The notes under the pieces: model-generated
Database searches by the model: none
Told to the model about the DNA's origin: nothing
The model's input: only the letters and a program-made list of their open reading frames with translations
Position numbers and translations under genes: made by a program
Shown here: positions 15,268-26,634 of the stretch, in pieces
Numbering within the stretch: position 1 is the stretch's first letter
Layout of the letters: every line of letters starts with the position of its first letter
Source: Piper betle
Taxonomy: Eukaryota; Streptophyta; Magnoliopsida; Piperales; Piperaceae
Assembly (NCBI GenBank): GCA_033002965.1
Contig: JAURVB010008667.1
Location: 124,001-188,000, forward strand
Direction of reading: 5' to 3'
DNA: 64,000 nt

Positions 15268-16700
15268 TAGACCCTTTGCAAAAATTCATGAGTGAGAAAA
15301 TTGGGAAGGGAATTAGCATCTCCTTTTATATATTCAATGTCAAAGTAAAAAATAGTTAAGTGAGTTTGCTAACGCATAAAGATGTATTTTGATGCTAAAT
15401 TGCGAACATATTTTTCTAAAATATCCTTAGTTGTCTTACCATATATTCGTAATAAAAAATGTTGATTTAATAAATCATTTTGAAATTTTAAGATGCAACT
15501 AACAATACTCAACATTTTTTTTCTTAATAGTTTAATATTTCTACCATTTTTAAAGTCAAAGGATCAGACCGACTTAAACAAGGAATAAAATTAATTTTCT
15601 ATATAATATTTTGAACAACCTTGGTATAGACACTAGACCATGATAGAGGGTTTTTCTTTAGGCATTGCCATAACAACTTGCAATCTTTTGCTAAATCTGT
15701 ATAGAAATTTGATGAATAGTTTAAACTTTCTAAAAACCTTTGTAATTGACTTTTATCTTTTAATTCATTGGAGAATTTACTAGAAAATTCTATGACTCCT
15801 TGAATAGGGAAAATATAGCTATTTTCTATGTTATGACCTAAGTATTTAATTTTGGTTTGGACTAAGTTAATTTTTCATTTAGATAGTACTATATCATTAT
15901 TTTTTTCTATTTTATGAAATTGTATTAGGTGCTTAAATTGCTGTTCTATGCTATTAGAATATACCAATACATCATCGTTATAAACGATAATGAAATGAAC
16001 ATATAGATTAAAAATATCATTTATTATATTCTTGAATTTAGAAGGAGTGTGTTTAATCCAAATGACATAACGTTCTACTCATATTGTCCAAAAATAACAT
16101 TGAATGTTGTTTTATATCTATCCATTTCATTAATCTAAAATTGTCAAAATCCACAATTAAGATCAAATTTACTAAATACCTTTGCCTAATGCAATTTTTT
16201 AAAAAGATCTTTTTTATTTGGAATAGGATATTGAATCTATTTTAAAACTTTATTTAATGATTTATAATTTATCACTAATCTAGGAACACCTCGTTCAATC
16301 TCAATTGCTTTATATATGTAAAATGCTGAACATGACCATGTTGATGTACTAGGCATAATTAAGTCCTTTTTAATTAAACCTTGAATCTCATTCTAGCAAT
16401 ATAATACTAATTCCTTATTCATTTGAATAGGCCTTGCCTTTGCGGGGATTTGACTTTTATGAAAATTTTCTTTGTAAGGAAGAAAAACTTCATGTTTTTT
16501 CGTTCTCAAAAGGCTTTAAGTAAATCACTACACAATTCATCTTCAAACTATTTTGAAATGTTTTAATTTTAATTTTATTTTAAGATAGTTCTATTCTTTG
16601 CCTAATATTTAAAATTTGAACGTCTTCTTTGTTATTTCTTTAAGATTTTGCCTTTAAGGATGAAATTAGGTTTTTTCACTTAGGAAATTCTAACTTGAAA
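15268..16700 (-). pseudogene. Endogenous pararetrovirus RT-RNase H region (Caulimoviridae fossil)
   Basis: Read on the minus strand, this stretch encodes in pieces the reverse transcriptase and RNase H of a plant pararetrovirus. Seen: KARPIQMNKEL (RT N-terminal block) near 16430, RLVINYKSLNKVL near 16250, KFDLNCGF near 16160, the polymerase core YNDDVLVYS near 15970 (Y-x-DD), and thumb/RNase H blocks down to the ORF that starts at 15267. Stop codons and frame changes interrupt it every few dozen residues, so it cannot make a protein. The petuvirus/florendovirus-like character comes from the RT-RNase H spelling and the downstream ORF. The 5' half (movement protein, coat, protease) is absent here. 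Confidence 0.8.
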
Positions 16701-17160
16701 GTTATTTCTTTACCTTGATTTTCATATGAATATCTAGGTCATCAATACTAAAAGGTGCATTAAAAAGATTTCTTAAGATTATTTCCTACTTGCATCTTGT
16801 ACTAATATAAATGTCATATATATATATATATTAAATATATACTAAAATATTTAATAATTTATATTTTATTTTTAACTTTTAATCATTAGCCATGGGGTAA
16901 GCTTGTGTAATTTTTTATAATAATAAAAAGTGGTTGAGGAAAGCTTGAACCTGATTCCTAGTGATGAATATAAGTGCAATTAAAATTCTCAGGGAGGTAT
17001 AATTATATATTAATAGAGTAGATATTAATCATTCTCGTATAATATTATTATCTACTTTTGTGTCAACCAATATTAATATTTTCGGGTAAACTCTTCATCA
17101 ATAATTATTTTTAATTTTATAACATATTTTATAGAAATAGTATGTTATATAGAAAGACAG
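16701..17160. other. AT-rich spacer
   Basis: No gene seen. A short TA run lies near 16820. It may include further decayed viral sequence upstream of the RT block, but I cannot support a boundary. Confidence 0.5.
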
Positions 17161-17288
17161 ATGGGCATATACATGTATTAATATATATACAAAGAAGAAG
17201 ATTTGGAAAATAGGCAAGTTTTGCAAACCCTCATCTTCGTTGATCGCCATCTCCTTGCGGCGTAGGGTTTGGCAAACCTTGATCGGCG

Positions 17289-17765
17289 ATGGCAGAGGTC
17301 GAAGACGGCGGCAGGCGTCTGAAGGGAGTGGTCCGTTGGTTCAACGGCACAAAGGGCTACGGCTTCATCACCCCCGACGACGGCGGCGAGGACCTCTTCG
17401 TCCATCAATCCTCCATCAAGTCCGACGGCTACCGCTCCCTCGGCGAGGGCGAGACCGTCGAGTTCGTCGTTGAGCAGTCCACCGACGGCCGCACCAAGGC
17501 CGTCGACGTCACCGGCCCCGACGGCTCCAGCGTGCTTGGCGACCGCCGCGGCGGATCTGCCAGCGGTGGATTCGGCGGGCGGGGCGAGCGGTACGGTGGG
17601 GGGATCGGTATGGGGGAGGTGGTGGGCGCGGCGGTGGGGGGTATGGGTTTGATGGGAGAAGTGGGAGGAATGGTGGGGGCGGGCCGGGTGCTTGCTTCAC
17701 CTGCGGGGAGATGGGGCACATGGCGAGGGACTGTAGCCAGGGTGGCCGCAGTGGCGGCGGGAGGT

Positions 17766-17798
<33 letters not shown>

Positions 17799-17866
17799 GC
17801 GAGTGCTTTGTCTGTGGTGAGCCGGGGCATTTTGCCAGAGAATGCCCCAACAACTCCAGGAGTTAG
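17289..17866 (+). CDS. Cold-shock-domain glycine-rich zinc-knuckle RNA-binding protein (one frameshift)
   Basis: Plant CSP/GRP2-type nucleic-acid chaperone, linked in other plants to cold response and RNA unwinding. ATG at 17289; residues about 8-75 form the cold-shock domain with RNP1-like [10 protein letters not shown] and RNP2-like LFVHQSSI. A Gly/Arg-rich linker follows, then two CCHC zinc knuckles, [14 protein letters not shown] and [14 protein letters not shown], separated by a GGC-repeat poly-Gly tract, and a stop at 17864-17866. The cold-shock domain and the knuckles lie in different frames; the break maps to the GGGGGG run at 17598-17603, where one more G would restore a 579-nt, 192-residue protein. 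A naive reading yields a spurious Ala-rich tail. Intronless and very GC-rich. Family assignment is secure; whether the indel is real is open. Confidence 0.9.
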
Positions 17867-17879
17867 TGCGTTTCCATGA

Positions 17880-19240
17880 ACAGATCTGAAGGTGTTTTGC
17901 TCTTTAGGGAATCCACTCACGATGGCGAAGAAGAAGCGGAAACCTGATTCTTCTTTGCGGGGTTTGATACTTTGATCCGGAGTTCATGATGGTGGTTCTT
18001 GAACACTGTTCCTTCAGGTTTATTTCTATGAAAATATCGAATATGTTTCGAACTCTACTTCGTCTTTTGGTAGGGTTACTGGCTGTGGTTTGATGCATTT
18101 TGGGTTGTTAAAGGTTGAACTAGAAAGTTGTTACTACAAACTGAAATTGTTGTTATAAGTATCTCTATGTTTGTGATCTAAGTATGGTTTGATTCTATGC
18201 TTATTTTTTGCTGTGATATGTTTGTGCTTATCCGGAAAGCTTTGGATTCTAACGGTCGCTAGTATACGTGCGTATATGTGTTTCTGCTATACTCTTTTAA
18301 CTGTGGTACTTTTTTTGCTTTGTTCCTATCGTGGTTGAATTCTTCCTATATTCGTCTTATATACACGAAGTCGACAACATGCTCGCTTGCAGAGGTGAAA
18401 ATTTTTATTTTGCATTTCCTTGCTTTGTTGTGTTTGTTGCCTACACTGTTGTGGTCGACTTGTTTTTATTTTTAAGCAAAGGTGGAGATAGTTTTGGTGT
18501 TTATTTAAGATTGCACAGCACTGTCCATTGGGCGTTGTGACTTTGGGAAGCAAGACCTCGAGGAAGAGGCTGCAATCTCTGATGTTTTGCTCTTCCCTGG
18601 AGCGCAGGGAATCGCTAATGCGCATTTTTTAACACGAATTATGCGTCTGTACCGGCTTCTCTACTGCAGTGATTACTCGCAAGTCGTATCATACTGTTCC
18701 CTAGTTGACCATTGGGTGTAAAGTTACGTCCGTATCTGCATAGATATTTTTTCTCTCCATACATTGGTTTGTCAAGTTTGATTATTTTAAATATAATAAT
18801 TTTATATTTTAATTCACATTGATTATTTTTATTACTTGTATATATTTTAGTTGTAATCGAAAATTTTATTTATTTATAGTTATTTATGGGATAATTAAAT
18901 ATAATTTGACGTAAATTAGATATCTTAATTTGGTTTAAGATTTTTAATTATTTTTAGTAAATATATATAAATATATGGTAGATTAATTAAAATTTTTACT
19001 ACTACTCACGTGCCCATAATAAAAATTTAGTTGAATTAGATTTTTTAATATATACTATAATTAATTAATATATTCTTAATAATATATGGTTGAAAATTAT
19101 ATAATATTTAATTATTATTTTTGAATAAATGGGTAAACTTGTACAAATATTTTTTATATGAAGTGTAAAATTTAAAGTAAATATATAATAAGGATTTATA
19201 TAACGTGATAAATCTATGATACATGTGATAAATTTATTAT
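17880..19240. other. 3' flank of the cold-shock gene and AT-rich spacer
   Basis: Contains the likely 3' untranslated region, then very AT-rich DNA from about 18750. No gene recognised. Confidence 0.55.
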
Positions 19241-19246
19241 AATATT

Positions 19247-20040
19247 TGGAACGACTCAACCTAAAGATTTATAATTTATTTTGACTTATAAATAAGATTT
19301 ATTCTTATTTATAAACAATATTTTACCTAATAGGTATTAAATAAAAAACTAAGTTAATTATGAAATTTTGTCCCTAAAATTCATATGTTTGGCATATTAT
19401 TAGCCCTAGCCTATGACTTTTTTAGCCTATGACAAATAACTTAATCAATGTCCCTAGTTTAGCCCACTATTTAACACAGAATTAGGAACCTTTCTTGTAG
19501 CCTATTTTCTAATATGAAACCGGGAACTTCTGGTATCATTTGTAACCCCTGATTCAAAATTCAACTTAATGGAATAAGTTATCTTTTGAAAGTGGTAAAT
19601 TAAATTAAAGATCTATGTCTTATTCTCACTTATAAACATAATCTTATCTAGTAGGTAAGTTGAGAAATCTTATACTTCACCCACTTTAAGAAATTTTGTT
19701 CCTAAAATTTTTACAGTTGACTCGTTGTTAGCACTAGCTTACGATTTTTTTGGCCTGTGACTGATGGTTTAGCCAACGTTTTTAGTTTAGCCCACTATAT
19801 AACACTCAACTAAGAGCTCTAATGTCATTTGTAACGACTTCGCCTAAAGTGCAAAATAATAAGTTAAATTATTTCTTTAACGATCTTACCCAACATATAA
19901 CATAATAAACTAAGTTATCTTTTTAAAAGTGGTTAACTAAATTAAAGATGTATAATTCATTCTTGTTTATAAATATGATTTTATTATAATACGTATTAAA
20001 TATGAGATTAAATGGAGAGATCTCATAATATTTAAGGATA
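19247..20040 (-). mobile_element. TRIM-like mini-retrotransposon array (three terminal repeats)
   Basis: Three copies of a repeat that on the plus strand begins TGTAACGACTC-like and CCTAAAG occur at 19247, 19541 and 19830, about 290 bp apart. On the minus strand each would end ...GTTACA, followed by AA and a decayed primer-site-like stretch resembling TGGTATCAGAGC, then about 150 bp of internal DNA containing CCTAAAGTGGGT (polypurine-like) before the next repeat. This is the arrangement of a terminal-repeat retrotransposon in miniature, here as a tandem sharing terminal repeats. No coding capacity. A second locus lies at 53938. Confidence 0.55.
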
Positions 20041-21800
20041 CGAAATTATCCCATACGATAATAAAGGTTGTGGAGGCTTTATTTAGAAACAATAATTATA
20101 AATTTATAATATATATATCTTGCCTTAACGAGGGTTGCAGAGGTTTCACTTAAAAACAATAAGGCTTTTAGAGGCTGAAAATACGTTTTATGTTTCCACA
20201 ATCTCACTTGAGGTGCTAACAGCTAATGTGTTACAGGTACTTTTTTCTCAAACTATCGAGTGCCATGGTTTGTTATGGCCCAATGGAATTAGGTAAGGTT
20301 TTGTAGTAAGAGGTTTGTTATGTTTTCTTCAAAGGAAAACTTTCGTAAGAGACATTCAGTCTTAAAGGTCGTTCCCATCTTCGTGGATGAATTTGTTGGA
20401 ATTGATTACTCCTTCAGGCTTTCACCCAGCAACGAACGATCGATTAACGAAAGTGGATCTATGTCCCACACCTTATCCTGCGAGGTCTGTGGTTCTCAAT
20501 TGTCTGCCCTATTTGTTGTCTTAGGGGCTGCGTGAGACCCTAGCACTGACGGAAAAAACAAGAATGTGGAATTCCGGGGGGGGTGAGGGGACTCTTTTCT
20601 TGTCGGTGGCAAAGATCCATGAATTGTGCGTGACAAATAAAATATTATAGATTCCCTCCCTCCGGCCCGCCAAATCTGGCCCGAGTCGGCCGGCATGGAG
20701 GTCAACTCCGGCCAGCCGTCTCCTTTACCTTTTGAACGCCTCTCCTCTCTCATCTCCTGTTTCTAAATCCCTCCTATATCCATCTCTTGCTTCCTTACCC
20801 TTCTTTTTGTCTTTTTATTTCTCTGTACAGTAGAGTTTTTGTCTTTCCTTTTAAATACCTTGTATATTTTTCTATTGCAGCTTTGCTTTTGCATGACAAA
20901 CACGACGAAGATAACACCCATCTCTTAAAATATCCTTCTTCCGCCTAATTAGGAAGACTTCTACCTTTAATTCCTAATGTGGCCCTTTTCACAGATGCCC
21001 AAAATTTATCCGAACAACCCCATTGGAAGGTCTCTTTTTTATCAGCTTATCTGAAACTGTTATTCCTTTGTATTTTGCTTTATGCGTCTGGATTTTGTCG
21101 TTCTAGTTGAATGAAAGCTATAAAATAAAATAAAATATTATAAACTAAGGTCTTGTTCAAATTAGTCACGTACGGTGATTGTTTCCTTCATCAATACTAC
21201 CCCTTCATAGCCTACATTAGTTTGAAGAGCAAGGTCAATAGCCTCAGTTCAGTGTTTTTCTTATATTACAGGTTGGTTTCGAATCACAGCCAAAATTAGT
21301 GTTTAGCGTTTGAATCCATTTATCGTTTCTTTAAAAAATGAGAGAAAACGAAAGGTACGATAATTGATAACAAAACAATGCAGTGGTTGTCACATTGCTC
21401 GCTGCTATATACCCCGGGGTGGGGTGAATCAATTCCCAACAAGGAATCAAATTCAAGAAGGAAACAAAACTCATCGTGTGAGTGACCCTGATAAATTTGA
21501 TCGTAGGAGCTTTGTGGTTTTGAACCTTTGGCATTGCTTTTTTGAATCATTCAAGGTCTTTATTTCATCTGCCCTTTCCGGTTTTAACAACACGATTATT
21601 ATTCCTTTGTGATCAAGATCATAGTCATAGCAGGCAATAGAAGAAGAAGAGAAACGTTCCCAAATTCAACTCTATTCAGATCGAATTGACTTGTGTTTAG
21701 CTCTAAGGTAATGTTGTGGTCTGTATACAGTGAGCCCACATAGTTCAAGCTATGATCCCAACCCATGGGCCGGCTCGAGTCGCCAAGAAAATGAAAATGC
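20041..21800. other. Intergenic, no recognisable gene
   Basis: Mixed spacer with several short open frames in both directions, none with a motif I recognise. Confidence 0.5.
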
Positions 21801-21831
21801 CCGAAACCCTTCTTCTCTTGACTCCCCTCAG

Positions 21832-24136
21832 ATGGCGGCGGCGGCGGCGGTGGTCCTCGCCGTCCGGCTGCTCTCGTCGGCGATATTGAAATTCACCCGC
21901 GTGGGGCGTTCACGTTTCTCCTCCATGTCCACGCTCTCCCTAGGGGGTTTGCGTAGGCCAGTCCTCCGACTCCGACGCCGAATCCCCGACCGGGAACAAG
22001 AAGAGCCGGAATGAGAAGAAGCGGGTGGCGCGGCGTGCTGTGCAGTGAGGCATGGACGTGGCCGATTTCTCCAACTCCCAAATCATCTATCGCATTCTTA
22101 GGTCTTATATATTATAATGATAATAATCCTTCTTCCTACTTTTGAATGTGTAGAATGAGTAGGTGGATTATCCTCAAAAACTCGATTTTCGATTTTAGAC
22201 TACCGTTTTATCTATTGAAGGTGGTATGGTGGTTCGTTCAAAAGTTGGGGGGACATTTTCTATGTTTACGGGTTGATTGATGTCTGGATTGTAGGTATGA
22301 AGCGCTTGATCGCGCAGTGTACGCCGCCCTTATGTTAGTGAAGGTCTGAATTTTTATGGACCATAGTTTGTTTTGTTGTTATTTGCGTTCGATTTATGAA
22401 ATGCTATGTTTTAAAAGACATGTAGTCATTTTTCCTTTCTTGTTGCACAGAGACTGGGTCCGGATGTTCGAGAAGGGAAAGCGTAGGCCATTCAAGTATA
22501 TATGTAAGTTGCTGCAATTGTACCTGCAATTGTCGTCTGTAGCAGCTAGTCTTGTACTTGATTGTCCAGTTGGTATTCCTGAATAGTGAATTGCAGCCCA
22601 CCTTACCTTTATATGGTTAGGCTTCAAGAGGACTAATTCATACACGAACTTTCATGAGTAGTTTTTAGTTATCTGGACATATTGCTTGCCTAGTTGCAGA
22701 CGTTTATGAACCATAAGCTAGCTCCTCCTAAACATTTGGGTTATCCGGTGGTGATTTAGTTCTTTTTATCTCCACTTGAATTTTAGTACTTACCGAGAGC
22801 TTATTTCGCAAATCTCACTGTATTATTAGTGACTTCGTAAGCTTCATTTCTTTTTTATTCCGTGTCTACGTCCACATCTTTGTGTTATACTTCAATGCAT
22901 CTTTTCCTTACCTTCTTTCCTTTAAGAGTGGACGCGGTATACTATCTCTTGCCTCTATTATGGATGGTTATTGAAAAAGAAATAACGTATATCTAGAGTG
23001 ATCTTGCATGCAACACTTTATTGCATCTTGTCTTTGCCCTGCAGAGGATAAATTAACATTGGCACTTGTCATTATAATTGATCTATCTAATACTTCTACT
23101 CTGTCCCCAATTTAAATACAGGATTTCAATATCTCCCATGAATTCAGTCTGAATGCATTGTTTCATATGGGTAACTTATCACTTGTTAAAGGCATGACTA
23201 GAAATACTGGAGCAAATCACGAATCCCAGGGTCGCTTTAACTAATGCGTATCCACCTGCATATCTGTGTTAGATATAGACTCGGATGCATATAATTATGT
23301 TGCTGGTTGTTTTTTTAACACTTCTTTTGCTATAAAATACATACATTGCATGTTAGGATGACTACTGCGGGATGTGCAGCCTGAATTGATGGATGCTTTG
23401 ATACAAGCTTCAAAAGATGGTGACAGGGCAAAACTTCAAAGTTTGGCTGGGGAAGACAGTTGGACCACTGAGGAGGATGAGCAAGATGTAGAAGAAATTG
23501 ACAGTGATGAAGAGGTAATTGTTCAACACGTCTGAACCAATAATTGTGGCATGTATTTGAATAAATATTTATTTTTGCTAGCATAGACTAAACTTTGCCA
23601 TATATTTTCCCCTGCTATGGATCATTAGTCTGTGATGGAGCTCAATCACCATTTTTGATAAATGTTGATATTTAACTGCATATTCAAGTGTTCATATATT
23701 GTATATGTTTTAATATTCTATTTACTATTAATTTGTCTGCAAAACATTGGTTTATTTACTTTCTTATTGGATCCTCAGCTATGGTTGGACTTATTTACGT
23801 CAAATTGTGTTCACTATAGTAGCTCTTTTTCTGCATTTTTTGTTATGCCTTATTTTGCTGTTGAACGGGGTTGTATATCCTTTATTCTAGTGCTAATACA
23901 ATGTTTTGGGCTCTTTCTCTTGGCAGCGCTCCCACATTTTATACTTGTATTTCATATCACTATAACACTATAATTTCAAGGTACTGAATACTAAACATTC
24001 TAGGTGATTCAATTTTGCTTAGGTGTTTTCTAAACATGTTGAAGTTGCCACAAGGTGGTTTGAGGGCCTGATAGACAAGGATTCTTCTATTACCAATGAA
24101 GTCTACTCAATTCACTCTATTGAATACGATCAACAG
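21832..24136 (+). pseudogene. DarP/YjgA-like (DUF615) ribosome-associated protein pseudogene, 3' exon missing
   Basis: Exon-like blocks at 21832-22102, about 22293-22347, 22451-22502, 23357-23514 and 24025-24136 spell a plant relative of bacterial YjgA/DarP, a 50S-assembly factor: NEKKRVARRAVQ, MDVADFSNSQIIYRIL, LDRAVYAALMLVK, RLGPDVREGKRRPFKY, QPELMDALIQASKDGD, an acidic stretch EEDEQDVEEIDSDEE, and FSKHVEVATRWFEGLI. The N-terminus from ATG 21832 looks like an organelle-targeting leader. Lesions: the leader and the conserved part of exon 1 are in different frames; a TGA stands before MDVADF (near 22048); the exon 3 to 4 join is out of frame; and the last exon of the family was not found before 26.6 kb. 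The large fourth intron is about 850 bp. Confidence 0.72.
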
Positions 24137-24139
24137 GTA

Positions 24140-26630
24140 TGCTTGCTTGCGTATGAATTAGAACTTTGATAATCTATAAATTGGTGCCAATTAACACTCT
24201 ATTTAAAAAGAATATCCAGTGAAATCAAGTATGGTTCAAGTTCAGTTTGCTCCAGGATTTATCAATTAGCAATAATTCTTTGATAAAATTCTAATCTATG
24301 ATCTTGTTCCTGCCAATGGCTTACACGAAGCAAGAATAAGCGACATTTAGGTCAAAGAATCTTAGTTCTAGATGGTATATACTTAATCCAGCCTTGCTTT
24401 CATTAGAGATCTTAGTATGGTGGTGCTTATTCATTGATAGCCGAAGGCATAATCACTGTAATTAATCTTGTATATCAGTCACAAACAGTTGAGAAAGACG
24501 CTAGCACAAAGAAATGCTGATGCATGTATGTTGCCAATCACCATTGCTCTTTTCAGCATGAAAATCATATTTCGTCTTCTTCAAATACCTTGTCACATTA
24601 CATGGGTCTCCTCTACTAATGAAAGGATGGGAAAATGAGAAAAGAAGACGTCCATGGCCGGCCAGCCAATTTAGATGGCTAGCCAGAGAAGAAGATTATA
24701 TGACGGTGAAATCGCTTGATGCTACTCATTCCCTCCCCTCCCCAGTGCCTAACCTTTGGAGGTCTTGTTCATTAATTTGTCATGCTCTGTGGCCGGCACC
24801 ATTGTCATATAGTAATATACTGCTCCTTTCCTAAAACCAAAATGGAGATCACTAAACAAAACCAAACAACAAAAAAAAAATGGAAAGAAAGTGCAGATCA
24901 AATTAGACAATTTAGACAGTACACATCTAAAAATCTTCCGGGTTTAAAAAAACGATTACTTGTTATGCTCTGAGTAAGTTCTTTTTCGAAATTAATGAAT
25001 GGATAAAGAGGTCTTTGTGAATTTGAAACATGGATTGCGTGCTAGAAGTGTTTTTAGTATGAACAAGGCCAAGTTCATCAGCAAGTTTTGTATTTTGTTT
25101 CTATTTTGTCTCATATTAGTCCACAGCTAGATCAATCACCTAATCTTGGCTTGCTTCTTTTGAGAACAGAGGCCACAATAACTATGAATCTGCATTAGCT
25201 GGTGCATATATTTCTTTATCGCTGAGTTATTTTGTCTATTTAATAAAGGTTGCTTGCACAATGCACAAATTAGGTGCATTGATATATGACCTCTTTGCCA
25301 GCCCCAGTTGACGTATTCAATCCACCATTAGAGCTTTGCCTTGGTGCAATCGAGCGACCGTAACCAATTGTTGAAAGAATATATACCATCAAGATCTAAG
25401 AAGACAAATATCTCACTTTCTAAAAACCGTTCTGCCAGACGATATCTTGCATCATCTTTTATAAAAAAATTCATCATCAATAGGAACCGCACAATTCATT
25501 GTCAGAACGTGATGTTTTCACGCATTTGCCAAAGCTTGCATGCGATGGTGGTCCCTTTCATGCTCTTATCCTCCATCTATATTAATGCCGGATACCAGCA
25601 TGATTCATAATTTTATGTACATATCCCCAATAAACAAGCCAAATTGTTATCTTGCTCTCCATAATTGAACATGGCTGCCCAGCGCCGACATAACTGAGTT
25701 GTTACGACTCACTGTTACCTGGCTGTTGCTGGTTCATGAATTATGTTAATGGACAATATTATTGATGTCATGGCATTAGCATTTAATTTGGCTTTCTTTT
25801 AGTTCTTTTTCGTCCACTTGAATGGTGGGGGAAGATGTTATTTCGTTTTGAAATTCATCAACTTTGACTCATGGCACATAAACCCAATCAATTTCCAAAA
25901 TATTTTATGGCGCGGTCTCCATCCATCCGTCATCATCATCAGAAGCATCAATTCAAACCCACGAGAAAAAATTCTTGCTAAGATAGGGGACGTGAAGTAG
26001 AAACAATGGCAAAGTCCATGGCAGTCGGAACAAACATTAACTTCCATGGCTCCCAGAGAGTAAACAGAGAGAGAAAACGTGAATGCTCTCACGAGACAGA
26101 GAACTGGTATGGCAACAAAAAGGTATGGTTAACCAATCTGCATCAACTATTATCCTTCATCCCTTACACTGTACTCTAGCAAGCAACCAACTTGCACATT
26201 AATGTCGCCACGTACATTTAGAAACCAAAACCGAGATGGTGAAAACGGCACTGTAAAATACGGAAGAGAGGGACCTCTGTGCCACAAGAAGTTTTCCCCT
26301 GTTTAGCAAAAATAGCAGCTTATGCAAGCTAGAGCGATTGCTTTGAGAGATTATTCCATGGAATTTGTCGCATTCCCGTCACCCAACGTCAGCTACCCAT
26401 CCATTTTAATGCTTCTTCCCCACCTCCCTAACCACTTCATACATAATTCATGCTACTCCCCTACTCCTCGCTCAACTAAATAGAATGTAGGATGAAGAAC
26501 ATGGCCATTAGTCATTAACGCTCTTTCTACCTTCCTTCTCCTTCTTCTTTGGTAAGGAGAGGGACCAATAAACAAAGATTTTGGTCTAGATTCTCAATTA
26601 ATTCTTACTTCCCACAACAATTCTATACAT
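24140..26630. other. Intergenic, promoter side of thaumatin-like gene 1
   Basis: No coding block recognised. The right end includes the presumed promoter and 5' leader of the thaumatin-like gene. Confidence 0.55.
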
Positions 26631-26634
26631 AAGC

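Noticed and set aside
17429..17920. 163-codon Pro/Ala-rich frame antisense to the cold-shock gene
   Set aside because: Shadow of a GC-rich gene; the plus frame carries clear cold-shock and zinc-knuckle motifs.
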